A stretch of DNA of 64,000 bases from Kingdonia uniflora. Lineage: Eukaryota; Streptophyta; Magnoliopsida; Ranunculales; Circaeasteraceae. A program made the translations under genes and the position numbers. Positions 11,276-21,094 of this stretch are shown in pieces (positions within the stretch are counted from its first letter, which is position 1; each line of letters begins with the position of its first letter). The stretch covers positions 434,001 to 498,000 of the forward strand of contig JACGCM010000933.1 in NCBI GenBank assembly GCA_014058105.1, written 5' to 3'. Under the pieces are notes generated by a model, which was not told the DNA's origin, made no database searches, and was given only the letters and a program-made list of their open reading frames with translations.

Positions 11276-12305
11276 ATCTCCCACAAGAAATTAAATTTAC
11301 CGTAACTCATCGCCAGATCATCAATAAAGAATTACTCGTGCTTCTCAGACCTTAAACTGTGAAGACCTACATAAGTTCTACCCGTCGTGAACTTCTGGAA
11401 TGTCACCACCTGTAAACATATCGGCCGGATTTATATCAGTATGAATCTTCTCGAGCTATAACACACCTTCATCAAGGAGCGACCAAATATAATGATATCG
11501 AATATCAATATGCTTGGTCTTAGAGTAAAACGTTGGATTCTTTACTAAGTGTATTATGCTTTGACTATTGTTATACAACTTAGGAAGATGTTCTTTGCCA
11601 AACACTTTCATCAACCCTTTAAGACAAACCATATCCTTGCAACCTTCCGTAGCTACAACATATTCTGCATCCATCATAGATAAACTTACTATCTTCTGTA
11701 GCCCTGAAGCCTAAGTAACCGGACCGCTTCCAAATGTAAATATGAAGCCACTAGTGCTCTTCCGCCTATTAATGTCACCTGCCATATCATAAGCAACAAA
11801 ACCCAGTAAGCATATCTGAGAACCCCCATAACATAATACAATATCTTGAGTCCCCCTTAGATGCATAAATATCCATTTCATAGCTCTCCAATGCTCCTTG
11901 CCTGGATTACTCATATACCTACTAACAACTCTTGCGGCTTGACCAATATCTGGTCTTGCACAAATCATAGCATACATAAGGCTACCAACCGTTGATGAAT
12001 AAGGAACCTCTCGCATCTCGTTGCGATCCTTTCGCGTCTTCAAACAACACTGATTTAACAATTTAAAGTGACCTCCCAATGGTGTACTAACAACCTTATA
12101 AACATCCATATTAAACTGCTTAAGTATTTTGCCGATGTACTCAGCTTGAGATAACTTCAATTATCATTATTTTCTATGTTGTGTAATACGCATACCAAGA
12201 ACTTATTTTGCAGCACTCAAGTCTTTAATAGAATACTCTCGGGACAACTGTTCCTTCAACTTGACAATCTTTTACATGTCGGCACTTGCTACCAACATAT
12301 CATCT
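11276..12305 (-). pseudogene. Copia C1 pol, 3' part: end of reverse transcriptase and RNase H
   Basis: On the minus strand the frame resumes after the CACTA-like insertion with DDMLVASADM, the Asp-Asp half of the RT active site. It continues through 'KLSQAEYIGKILKQFNMD', 'PYSSTVGSLMYAMICARPDI', 'GQAARVVSRYMSNPGKEHW' and 'NRRKSTSGFIFTFG' to the RNase H part with DAEYVVATEG and 'KHIDIRYHYI'. These are hallmark Copia segments. Stops interrupt it at several points (for example near 12270 and 12165). Positions 11276-11455 form the untranslated stretch up to the polypurine tract. Confidence 0.85.
12303..12305. repeat. 3-bp target duplication TCT, left copy
   Basis: TCT at 12303-12305 and at 21111-21113 flanks the inverted ends of the inserted element. 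Removing the insert and one copy rejoins the Copia RT frame exactly at the Y-x-D-D motif, which confirms the site. Confidence 0.85.
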
Positions 12306-12321
12306 CTACAACAAATATAAG
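12306..12321 (+). repeat. Left terminal inverted repeat of the CACTA-like element
   Basis: CTACAACAAATATAAG is the inverted match, 15 of 16 positions, of 21095-21110. It directly follows the TCT duplication. Confidence 0.8.
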
Positions 12322-12540
12322 ATTTTTTGTCATTAAAAAAATGAAGTAAAAGGGATTTAACGTCATTTGTACGACACAAATATTTGGCTACCAACAAATA
12401 TAATTTGGCTAAATTATATTACTTTCATTCATTATAATGTGTTCAAACTTAATCACTTCATTATTTGAATTACAGAGCTAAATCACTGGTAAACTTAACC
12501 AATGCACAAAAAAACTAATAAAACAACCATAAAGAAGGGT

Positions 12541-12951
12541 CTCAGATGTTTTAATGCCAGAATGCTTAGAACCTTTGAGTGCCTTTCTGCGTTTCTACTA
12601 ATCTGGATCAATTTGTAAACCTGTCAAAGCATACAAATTAAACATTAGCTCTGTAAAGGTGAGTACACAAATTAAACTGGTAAACATTACTTCTGGGTTT
12701 TTTACCATCTCATCCACACCAAGAACAAGGCAAACTACTTTTGTTGCCACAATTAAAACATTAATCTGGTACAAAAGTAATGCGATTGTAATCAACGCTA
12801 ATGTTCATTTTGTTACTATAAGCAAAATAGTAATCAAAGAATATAAATTAAATAGGTAATACCTTTACAACTGCAGGTTCCCATATGAAATTCGCAAAAG
12901 AATCTGTAATTCCACCAATGTTGACATCCACTCCATAAAGGGGGTCCTCAC
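12541..12951 (-). pseudogene. CCT7: Captured CCT7 fragment (chaperonin subunit eta), 3' end with intron
   Basis: Exon 12863-12951 (minus) encodes 'GEDPLYGVDVN' followed by 'GGITDSFANFIWEPAVVK', and exon 12691-12765 encodes 'INVLIVATKVVCLVLGVDE' followed by MVKNPE. These match the C-terminal part of CCT eta, where Y-G-V-D-x-N-x-G-G-I-x-D-S, W-E-P-A-V-V-K-I-N and D-E-x-V-K-N-P are conserved. CCT eta is a subunit of the cytosolic TRiC chaperonin that folds actin and tubulin. Introns keep GT...AG. Only the last part is present, without the ATP-binding domain. The sequence down to 12541 may be the final exon or 3' flank; it is not clearly recognisable. Confidence 0.75.
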
Positions 12952-13096
12952 CTGTTTATCAGCAAAAAACCACCACTTGCAAACCAGTACTGAGTTGAAT
13001 GTTATTATCTGGCGCATATCTTCAATTCAAACTATGAAGTAATAGATCCTACTGCTAAAATGTCAAGGATCTAACCTGATGGAAGCACATGCTTAC
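12952..13096. other. Junction between the CCT7 and MOR1 fragments
   Basis: About 145 bases between the last recognisable MOR1 exon (ends 13097) and the first CCT7 exon (starts 12951). Both are intronic edges; the switch between donor genes must fall here. Confidence 0.5.
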
Positions 13097-13976
13097 AAGG
13101 CAGAGAACAACACATCTTTTCGGAAATCTTTTCACCGATGAAGCTATGTGTGCAATGACTTCTACAACTTCTTGTTGGACCTGCATTCGATGAAGAAAGT
13201 TTAAGAAAATTCGTTAAACAAAATTTGCAGTCATATCACGATTCAACAAACATATTAACTACCTGGACATTTTTCTCACCCCAGCCAAGAACAACACATA
13301 ACAAACGAATCAAAAGCTCTGCTGACTGGTCAAGGTCTTGAAGAACTTCAACCTCTTGATTTAACAATACAATAGCTTCAATAATAAACAAATGTTAGCC
13401 ATAGGTGATCCAGTACTTTTAAAACATCAAAACGAATCTAGATCGCCGTTAATGCCAGAAAACAATTTTTTATGAAGTTTTCCTTAAAACAATATAATAG
13501 CTAAAAAAATATAACGGTTAACTAGGATGACAAATACAATATAACCATAAAACTTTAATTAAGAAGAACAGGGGAAATCTAAAAAATATACGCTTAGGAA
13601 GAGAAATAGTCTAAAATAAGCACGTAGAATACTAACATGTATTTATATATATGATGATACAAGTAGAAAATAACACTACCTTCAAGCCATTCTTTCCAGA
13701 CACCACTCTTCAATTGGGAAATCGTATTAACTTGTAAGAGAGATCCAAGTCGACTCTCGATTTCATCAAGGCTCATCTCTGAAGGCTGATTTTTCTTACC
13801 AAGCACTCGGTTATATAAGCATACCAACACCTTAAACAATATCCCACAATAGAAACTGGTCAATCACTCACCTCAAAATCTTCATGTTCAACTGACCCTG
13901 AAGCCTTTGACAGCCCACCTCCTTTTCCTTTCCTGCTAACACCCGATTTAGCTGAACCGCTTTTCTTGTTAATCGA
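13097..13976 (-). pseudogene. MOR1: Captured MOR1/XMAP215-family fragment, four exons
   Basis: Four minus-strand exons read in order 13976-13872, 13785-13680, 13375-13263 and 13180-13097. They encode a basic linker ('SINKKSGSAKSGVSRKGKG'), then 'PSEMSLDEIESRLGSL' and 'QLKSGVWKEWLE', then 'LLIRLLCVVLGWGEKNVQ', then 'VQQEVVEVIAHIASSVKRF' with PKRCVVLC. This is the linker and start of a TOG domain of plant MOR1/GEM1, the microtubule polymerase of the XMAP215 family. All three introns keep GT-AG and correct phases across the joins. That is strong evidence for DNA-level capture. The remaining TOG domains of this roughly 2000-residue family are missing. Confidence 0.85.
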
Positions 13977-14345
13977 CTGAAAACAGTCGATTGAACTTAA
14001 AAAATGGTAATAAAAAGATAAAAAATCTCTAGTCATCAAACGAAGAGAGGAGAAAGAATTTTGGGTTCTTTCCGCTTTTCTTGTTAATCGGCTGAAAAAC
14101 AGTCGATTGAACTTAAAAAATGGTAATAAAAAGATAAAGAATCTCCAGTCATCAAACGAAGAGAGGAGAAAGAATTTTGGGTTCTTTCCGCTTTTCTTGT
14201 TAATCGTTAATATCATTCCGGTTGCATCAGGTTGCATTTTGGATACTTAAGAGAGGAGAAAGAATTTTGGGTTCTTTATGCTTTTCTTGTTAATCGTTAA
14301 TATCATTCCGGTTGCATCAAGTTGCATTTTGGGTACTTTCCGGTT
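13957..14345. repeat. Tandem array duplicating a MOR1 exon start
   Basis: A unit beginning 'ccgcttttcttgttaatcg' repeats at 13957, 14072, 14188 and, in altered form, 14278, with periods of 115, 116 and 90 bp. Each unit on the minus strand contains the first bases of a MOR1 exon, and the first two units also carry its 3' splice site (tttcag type). The last two units carry an inner segment with 'atcattccggttgcatca'. The array therefore multiplies an acceptor site and exon start. Confidence 0.8.
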
Positions 14346-14684
14346 GAATCAAGTTACATTTTTTGAATTTGGGTCTTGACATAATTAAATGGTAAACTGC
14401 AAACTGCGGCAAATAATCCTGAAATAGCACATGTCCCTAGAAAAGAAAAATGAAACAATTTCACAACAAGCCAGAACTTTAAGAAAATAAACTATCTTCA
14501 AGAGCTTCGATCATACAAAACTAATAAGTTTAAATGAGGATATGATACAACATACATTAACAATCATATTTATGAGTTTCGTGCATCATGAAAAAGACAT
14601 CTGGCAAACTTCAGTAAAGTACTATCTTTGAGTATCATTAAATAACTAGTTGGTGTATGCGCATGTACCAAAATACGCGAGAAA
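14346..14684. other. Non-coding stretch between the EPL1 and MOR1 fragments
   Basis: AT-rich and without exon-like sequence. It probably contains the 3' flank of the EPL1-type gene, whose stop codon is at 14685-14687, and the junction to the MOR1 intron. Confidence 0.4.
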
Positions 14685-15744
14685 CTAAGGCCTAGAATTG
14701 GATGGTTGATAGGAGGAACTTTCATGTCCAATTGAAGTTCCTAAAAGTGGATTCCATCTATCAAAAACTATATGGTCACCACGACCAATCCTTCCATGGA
14801 AACGATACTGTGGCACAAATGTTAGTGCCTCTGATGACGGATTTGATGGTGGTATAATGCCTGCAGAGCTCAACCTTTCTGGTTCTATAGGTCTCGTGAA
14901 CAATAGAACTAGCTCGTGCGGATCCTGCATCAATCCCATGATGGTATGAATACAATAATTAGCTTTATCACAGGAAAATAAATTTCCCATATACGTAAAT
15001 CTGTCATACGGAAAGATAAAAAATGAATGCATGTCTGTAAGTACATATATAAATATATAGGGAGGAAGGGAGGAGAAGAGAGACCCTTTTCTGAAGCCAT
15101 CCCTGCAGCAGAGGTTGCCTCCTAAAATTTTGCTTCATCAGTGTCGACTATGCAAAAGGTGGATTCTGAGATGCATATGAACGACTGGCTGTCATGTCAT
15201 CCGAGTCTCCCAAATCATCCTCGCTTGAACCAAATTTATATGGAGCAGGGGGGATCCCCAGTACCAAACCATTTTCTACAAGCTGAGCATTATTCTGAAA
15301 AGCAACCAAAATACAAATAACAAATAACTAAACTCTCCACAGCATAGATCAATAGTTCAAAACATAAATAAATAAAAATTAGAATCAGACTCGTATCATG
15401 TTCAAAAGGCTCTACAATATCACAAAGTTCATCCTCCAGTTTATGAAGTTAATGTAATAGAAGAAAGATCAAATCTGTAAGGTAAACATAACAAATTATG
15501 TAGATCACGTGTACCTTATACTTCATTTGAATTCGTTGCAGGCTAACTTCACTCTCCATCACCTCTCTCTTTTTCTCTTCCCTCTGAAAAGAATTGTATT
15601 ACTAGACACAAATTTTAAATCATCAGGGGGTATTAAGAATCTTCACAGCCAGAAAAAAAATCCAACAGTCCTGTGAATGGATAAACAAATTACCTTAATT
15701 AATGCCTCCAGGACAGTTTTGGCCTGATCCAAGTTGCGCCTAAC
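14685..15744 (-). pseudogene. Captured Enhancer-of-polycomb-like gene fragment, 3' end, four exons
   Basis: Minus-strand exons at 15744-15694 (VRRNLDQAKTVLEALIK), 15583-15515 ('REEKKREVMESEVSLQRIQM' then KYK), 15294 to about 15090 ('NNAQLVENGLVLGIPPAPYK' then FGSSEDD) and 14924-14685 (DPHELVLLFTRPIEPERL, later FHGRIGRGDHIVFDRWNP, then a stop). The order and the closing R-I-G-R-G-x-x-I-x-F-D-R-W motif are those of plant EPL1-type proteins, subunits of NuA4-like histone acetyltransferase complexes. Splice sites are GT-AG where checked. The third exon has an in-frame TAG, so the reading frame is dead. The EPcA domain at the N terminus is not present. Confidence 0.8.
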
Positions 15745-16700
15745 CTGAAAAGAGAGAATTCATCAAATAAAATAACTTAGAGTGAACAGCAAACTAATGA
15801 TGGGACTCCCACCCCTGCCAACCATTTAAATATATAAACTTGTGAAGAAAAATATGCACAAGTTCAAGCATATAGAACTGATGATACAAAAATCATGAAG
15901 ACATAATTGAGAAAACTCACATCGAGATGAGAATGGATTGCAATCATATGTTGTGCTTTGTTGTTGTTCATCCGTTAAAGATATTGGGCAAGTAACCCAT
16001 CCGGGGACGAAATGACTAGGAAGTCACAACCATTTCAGTTCTTGGGAAAATCTGGATTAGGATTTCCTCTTAATAATGTACTTCCAGCCAAGCATTAATG
16101 ACTTGCTTCTACCTGCTTTAAGATAAAATGCCAAACACAAATACAATAATGAAGTTAAATCACAAACACAATTACTCATTTCCACCACAATCAAAAATTA
16201 AATATATATGTAAATATAAGGAAGTTCCTTTGACTAGAGTTCCATTACTTTCATAAAATTTACATTATAGGAAAAGAAATGTCTCCATATGAAACTGTTT
16301 ATCGACGGTAATGCATTCTCAGAGTGACAAGAAAATAGATAAATACAGATGAGAGCATGAAAAATGGTCAATCCAGTTTAATGAAATAGTTTCAGGAAAA
16401 TAAAATGTTACTGCTGGAGGTGCTACATATCTCAAGGATAACCAATTTTACTGCTTATATTTTACCATGTTTGCAGTTGGTTCTAACAACATAATCAATA
16501 ACCCTACACCACTTTTATTGAAATAGAAGATCAAGGCTCAAAAACCCAGAGTTTAGAAACCTAAGCGGCCAAGGTTCAAAAATTTGGCTCAAACAAACCA
16601 CGGTAGCGACAACTACCGCCATTATGCAGGTATACCAATTATTATACAGCTTTTAAGATTATTTTGCAATCATAAAGTTTGAGAAGGATGAAGGGGCATT
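15745..16700. other. Non-coding or unassigned part of the capture element
   Basis: Between the beta-galactosidase and EPL1 fragments. A short minus-strand stretch at about 15920-15975 reads NNNKAQHMIAIHSHLD and ends at a GT, so it could be an exon of an unidentified gene, but I cannot support it. The rest is AT-rich intron-like sequence. Confidence 0.4.
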
Positions 16701-16707
16701 TTTCATC

Positions 16708-17768
16708 TTTGCAGTGTTATAGACTTCCTTCTTGCAATCAGTAAGTATGCTAATAGACCACGCAGGAAGGGAGTACTGGTTTCCTTGGAAGGTCACAGTA
16801 GCACTTGATGTTGCATTAAAATTGCTCAAAAAGCAGCCAGAAGTCCCATTTGCCGAGTAAATAGTTGCCTGAGATTATGGTGATAAATTGGCAAGTATAA
16901 ATTCATGATAAAGATTCAAGAGAAGATTGTGTCGTCTCACATTTACTCCAACTCCAATATTTGTGGTAGAAACATTTCCCTCAGTAAGAACTTTCTTCAA
17001 CATTATAATGGCGGTATGAAGCCCTTTCAGATGTCCCCACTTGGGTTGCCTCAGATTTCCTGAGAATTGAGATATTATGTAAAACAGGATTGTATTTTCG
17101 AATCCAAGAAAAAAGGATACACCTCAAATCGATGCAAAAGTTATTGTCAGCAAAAGCCAGAAACTTCATAAATGAAGAATAATAGACAAGTTAAATACAA
17201 ATTTCATTCATTAACACTGAGTTATGAGTACCGTATTCGTTGAGGGGGGGATCATAATTGTAAGATGTAGTGATGTAAATGCCTGATGTTCGACCAAAGT
17301 TGGTCCCACCATGGTACTGAGAGCATGCACAATAAGTAGTGTAGTTGATCTTTATTAAATTGTTGTGCCTAATTACAAACTTTAGTATCTAGTATTCTTT
17401 GAATTGAAATATGTGTAAAGCCTAAATTTTTTGCCTTATGTACAAGTATAATAATAGAGAAATTCATGTATATATAGGCCGTACCATGTAGTAGTTTGTG
17501 AGAGATTGGAAGAAAAGTGCAACTGCATATGCTATATCTTCAACAGGTCTGCTCAGATCTTTGCCACCCCAGTTCTTGTACCTGAGATAATGCCCACACT
17601 AATTACTAGGTTCTTTTTTCTTTTCATTTTTGCAAAAAATAACATTTTTAAAAAAAGAAGGAGAAATGTATCTGCCCACCAGCCTGTCCAGTTCTCTGTC
17701 CACATCTTAGGACTGTTAGGATTGTTTTGCTTGAAAGAATCTCTATAAAAGCCATTCCATGTGTTGAT
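16708..17768 (-). pseudogene. Captured beta-galactosidase (GH35) fragment, five exons
   Basis: Minus-strand exons: 17768-17680 (ends [10 protein letters not shown]), 17581-17485 ([20 protein letters not shown]), 17316-17232 ([12 protein letters not shown] and the LNEYG end), 17059-16941 (GNLRQPKWGHLKGLHTAI) and 16868 to about 16708 ([20 protein letters not shown], then [11 protein letters not shown]). This is the second half of the GH35 catalytic domain and the following beta-domain of plant cell-wall beta-galactosidases. The nucleophile Glu sits in the W-T-E-N-W motif. Checked introns are GT-AG with matching phases (for example W and G codons split across joins). The N-terminal catalytic half, signal peptide and lectin-like end are missing. 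Confidence 0.85.
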
Positions 17769-17891
17769 CTGTTTGAAATATGACAGGAGAAATATTAGGA
17801 ATCTAAATAAAGAAAAAAAATTGTTATAACAGTTCACTTTTCTAACAACCTTAACAATAACAACACAATAGAGCTTTGTCCCAAGTGTCTG

Positions 17892-17899
17892 TGAGGTTA
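17892..17899. repeat. Candidate 8-bp duplication at the 5' side of the PHS1 copy
   Basis: TGAGGTTA here recurs at 20409-20416, directly after an A-rich tail. The pair brackets the PHS1-like sequence and is consistent with LINE-mediated retroposition. Eight bases can match by chance, so this is moderate evidence. Confidence 0.5.
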
Positions 17900-17955
17900 G
17901 CTAAACAAAATCTGCTAGGTGTTATAACAGTAGCACAGATCATTCAGAAGACGAA

Positions 17956-20256
17956 ATGAACAAACCTCTTGAGGTCACAGTGAACTCTGGAGGAGTTTTT
18001 TTCTTTGCCCTGTTTGGTAAGCCTTTGAGTGATGATTCCTCCCCAAAGGAATCTGCTGTAGTTATAAAGATTGCCTCTTCAAGGATGGCAACACAATCTG
18101 AACGCCTGGGCTATGAATTTGCCAAGATGCTAGGTGTTCGAACTCCACAGGCTAGAGTGGTTCATAATTTTAGTCCTGAATGGCAACAAATCAAGGATGC
18201 CACGGAAAAAGTAAAGGATGCTGCAATTGTGGTGGGAGATGATGTCGGCGAACTGACGTGTTCAGAGCTTTTGGAAGCTCTAAAACTGAGCAAATGCCTT
18301 TTCCTGATGAATTATATTCACGGATCTCCTATTCTAGAAAATTCCAGTGCATTCTGTTTGGAGGAAAATGCAAAAAGAACAGCAGCATTGCTTGGAAGGA
18401 TTTTGATGCTGGACCTTGTTATACGAAATGAAGATAGGCTACCTTGTCGTCAACTCGGATGGCGAGGAAATTGTGCAAATCTATTCTTTGCTGACAAAGT
18501 GGCTTCTAAGGAAACACATGAAATAGCGGAAACTTTGGATTCTAGGACCCGTAGATACAGGCCAAAAGTAATTATGACTTTTCGGAAAGAGAAAAGGGCA
18601 AGTTCTGTTGATGGAAGATTAAACAGGTGTAGGCCTGATCTTATATCTCAAAGCTCTGATATTTCAGGCATTTCACCTAAGTCCATCAACCTAGAAAATA
18701 AGCCATTAGACGAATCAGAATCCGATAAATATGATATTATTGCAATTGACTCAGGTATCCCTCATCGTCCTCCCGCCGGGAAGCGTGCAAATGACCATTC
18801 TAATTATCCAAAGCTCGTTGAGCTTCTTCTTAATAGCCATGACTACTCCTCAAGCTTATTATATGACATCACATGGGGGAAACTGGGCATTTCTTTATCA
18901 GAAGAAGTTAATGGAAAGATAGATTCATGTTCTTTGGATTTTAACAAGATTGTAAATGAATTCCGTGGTGAATTTCGTGAAGCTCTTGGGGATCTTCAAG
19001 GGTTCCATATTTTGCTTCTAACACTTCACCAGAAATTAGATAGCCTCCTGAGAGTATTTCTTACAATTATTGATAAGAACTCTTCAGTTGATGATGATAG
19101 TGGAGGTATTTCTGAGTCGCCATCAAATGCAGGTGGTGTTGGGGTTCACTTATTCTCTACTTCAAGAAAGGAACGGGTTAATGAAAATCTTGCCGATTTG
19201 AGTGACCCAGAGTTGCAGAAAACTGCTCCCAAGTCATCACCTCCAAGGTCCAAAGATAGCCCTGATGGTTCATCTCCAATTTCAAGAGAAAACTGGCATG
19301 GAAGGTACTCTAAAGGAAATGGGGAACTTCTTCGGAGTCTGCGATTGACAGCAAAGTTACGGGACTTTAATAGATATGCTAAGGCTGATATCAAATTAAA
19401 CAAGGTACTAGAACTGTGGAACGAGATGCTTAAAACAGATGTGATTAAATTGCGTCAGGAATTTTTTTTTAATACATGCTTTTTCGAAGGAAATGAGAAT
19501 AGCAGCGTTTTTGATGCTTATGAATTGAAGGTTAGACTTGAGCACATTCTCGAGAGGATAGATTTAATATCTGATGCTGGAAATACATCTTCAATTTCGG
19601 CCAGCCTTTTCATTGGTGGAGTTCTCGCTGCACGATCTCTCTTCAACATTTGGGAATTACACATATTATGCTTATGCTCAAACGAAATTGGGCAATCTGA
19701 CTCTCAGCTTCCTGAACATTTTCAATACAAGAATTTCGCAATAAGTGAAAACGAGGATACAAAAATATCTGAACTCTTTAAGGAGGCTTGTAATTTCATT
19801 GAGAATACTGAGCACTCAGGCGGGAGGGTTTTGGTCCATTGTTTTGAAGGGAGGAGTAGAAGCGCCACGTTGGTTCTTGCTTACTTGATGTTAAGAAAAC
19901 ATATGACTTTATTGAAGCACATGATACCCTATCGTGCCCGAACTAACCAGGGATTTGCGAAGGCCCTTTCGGATCTTGATAAGGAACTGTACGGAAAGGT
20001 CTCACTGGACTTGCAACAGTTGCACCAGAGGAGGCCAATGATGAAAGTTTGCCCTATATGTGAGAAGAATGTAGGTCTTACCAGTTGTTCACTAAAACAA
20101 CATCTACAGAAATCACATAGAAAGCTCTCATCTGGGAGTGTAGACAGTGCCATGAACATGGAAATACAAAAGGTTTTGAGCTCACTCAAGATTATGAGAG
20201 GTGGAAGCGTCAGCCCAACTCACAAACAGTCTCACTCCAACCCATTTGATAACTAA
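17956..20256 (+). CDS. PHS1: PHS1-like truncated open reading frame (tubulin kinase / dual-specificity phosphatase), intronless copy
   Basis: The 766-codon frame matches plant PROPYZAMIDE-HYPERSENSITIVE 1, a cortical-microtubule regulator. An atypical actin-fragmin-kinase-like domain spans about residues 10-340: VIKIASSRMATQSERLGYEF near 36, RNEDRLPCR with GNCANL near 157-176, and IAIDSG near 262. Then come a variable linker, a dual-specificity phosphatase domain at about 545-690 with the catalytic loop HCFEGRSR (Cys629, Arg635), and a tail with C-P-I-C and SLKQHLQKSH. The similarity continues upstream of the chosen ATG (STDHSEDE), so the real protein is longer (about 930 residues in Arabidopsis) and its first exons are missing. 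Two segments, about 562-571 and 654-665, differ from the family in a way that suggests paired frameshifts. No intron interrupts it. I infer a retrocopy, possibly not functional. Confidence 0.8.
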   Translation: MNKPLEVTVNSGGVFFFALFGKPLSDDSSPKESAVVIKIASSRMATQSERLGYEFAKMLGVRTPQARVVHNFSPEWQQIKDATEKVKDAAIVVGDDVGELTCSELLEALKLSKCLFLMNYIHGSPILENSSAFCLEENAKRTAALLGRILMLDLVIRNEDRLPCRQLGWRGNCANLFFADKVASKETHEIAETLDSRTRRYRPKVIMTFRKEKRASSVDGRLNRCRPDLISQSSDISGISPKSINLENKPLDESESDKYDIIAIDSGIPHRPPAGKRANDHSNYPKLVELLLNSHDYSSSLLYDITWGKLGISLSEEVNGKIDSCSLDFNKIVNEFRGEFREALGDLQGFHILLLTLHQKLDSLLRVFLTIIDKNSSVDDDSGGISESPSNAGGVGVHLFSTSRKERVNENLADLSDPELQKTAPKSSPPRSKDSPDGSSPISRENWHGRYSKGNGELLRSLRLTAKLRDFNRYAKADIKLNKVLELWNEMLKTDVIKLRQEFFFNTCFFEGNENSSVFDAYELKVRLEHILERIDLISDAGNTSSISASLFIGGVLAARSLFNIWELHILCLCSNEIGQSDSQLPEHFQYKNFAISENEDTKISELFKEACNFIENTEHSGGRVLVHCFEGRSRSATLVLAYLMLRKHMTLLKHMIPYRARTNQGFAKALSDLDKELYGKVSLDLQQLHQRRPMMKVCPICEKNVGLTSCSLKQHLQKSHRKLSSGSVDSAMNMEIQKVLSSLKIMRGGSVSPTHKQSHSNPFDN

Positions 20257-20388
20257 GTCCGTGGATTACTTACATGTTATATACTTCTCAAGCTTGATAA
20301 ACTATGTAAATCAACAACATATCCATGTCCAAAAGACATCGTTGTGCTATTTGTATAGGAGAAAGTTATATATTTTAGTATTTGTTCG

Positions 20389-20416
20389 AAAAACAAAAGA
20401 AAAAAAGATGAGGTTA
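20389..20416 (+). repeat. A-rich tail and 3' candidate duplication of the PHS1 copy
   Basis: An A-rich run (about 20389-20407, 'gaaaaacaaaagaaaaaaag') lies 130 bp after the stop and is followed at once by TGAGGTTA, the sequence also present at 17892-17899. This fits a decayed poly(A) tail plus target duplication. Confidence 0.5.
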
Positions 20417-21094
20417 AGAACATAAATGTATATCTGTCTAGGTTCTCCTGTTATAAACGAAAACCCGAAAATTCAAGCGAGAACCTGTGGCAACTACAAA
20501 ACCTTAACAGATATTGAAAAATAAATCAAACTCTAGAAAAAAGAATCTTAGCAGAGATTTAATTCAATAGGAAAGGAAGAGTTTCGGATTCACTAACCCC
20601 GTTGTAAAGTTTTGCGTGTTGTAGATGTCCCGATTTAAAGAGATTTCCCAATTCGAAAGGGATTTTTGCAAAATTAAGGCAGAAGATCTTCATCTTGTAT
20701 TCTTCGGCAATGAAGAATTCATATGGTTTCAATTTTGGGCAAACATCACTTATGAGATTCTCGATCTCTCAATTAGTTTCGATCTTTCATGAAAATCTCT
20801 TTAGAGTTGAGCCTCTTTTGACTTTTCCCTTCTAATCTCCGCACTGTCGAATCTGTTTAAATCTTAATACACCCAAACCACGTCAAAAACTCAAAAAACT
20901 ACATAAATGTGAAACTTGAAATGCCTTACTTTCTTACGTCACTATTAAAAGTGATATTGTTTAAGAAACTAATACAAATAACATCATTATTTAAATAAGT
21001 GACGTTTACTGCGTACGCAAACTCACGGGGATAAGGGATGAAATAGTACCTATAACCTCATTTTGGGAAAAATGTTATTTATATAGCGTAAAAG
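20417..21094. other. Right subterminal region of the CACTA-like element
   Basis: No coding sequence recognised. Between 20935 and 21005 short motifs of the type ACGTCAC and GTGACGT recur in both orientations. CACTA elements usually have such subterminal transposase-binding repeats. The sequence 20440-20930 may be another captured fragment but I cannot name it. Confidence 0.45.

Noticed and set aside
15920..15975. A short exon (NNNKAQHMIAIHSHLD) of a fifth captured gene
   Set aside because: It ends at a plausible GT but is too short to assign to any family by eye; the upstream acceptor is unclear.
17823..17932. The 10-bp direct repeat GTTATAACAG (17823 and 17922) as a target duplication of the PHS1 copy
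   Set aside because: Both copies lie on the same (left) side of the PHS1 sequence, and the nearest right-hand match (GTTATAAACG, 20448) is imperfect and lies beyond the A-rich tail. TGAGGTTA fits better.
17956..20256. PHS1 as an ordinary functional host gene
   Set aside because: The N-terminal part of the family protein is missing, the copy lies inside a transposon inside a Copia element, no introns are present, and two segments near the phosphatase site look frameshifted. An expressed truncated protein cannot be excluded, but a normal gene is unlikely.
13097..20256. Functional linkage of MOR1, CCT7 and PHS1 as a microtubule gene cluster
   Set aside because: MOR1, PHS1 and CCT eta all touch tubulin biology, but the pieces are partial, in mixed orientation and accompanied by beta-galactosidase and EPL1 fragments. 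Chance capture is the simpler explanation.
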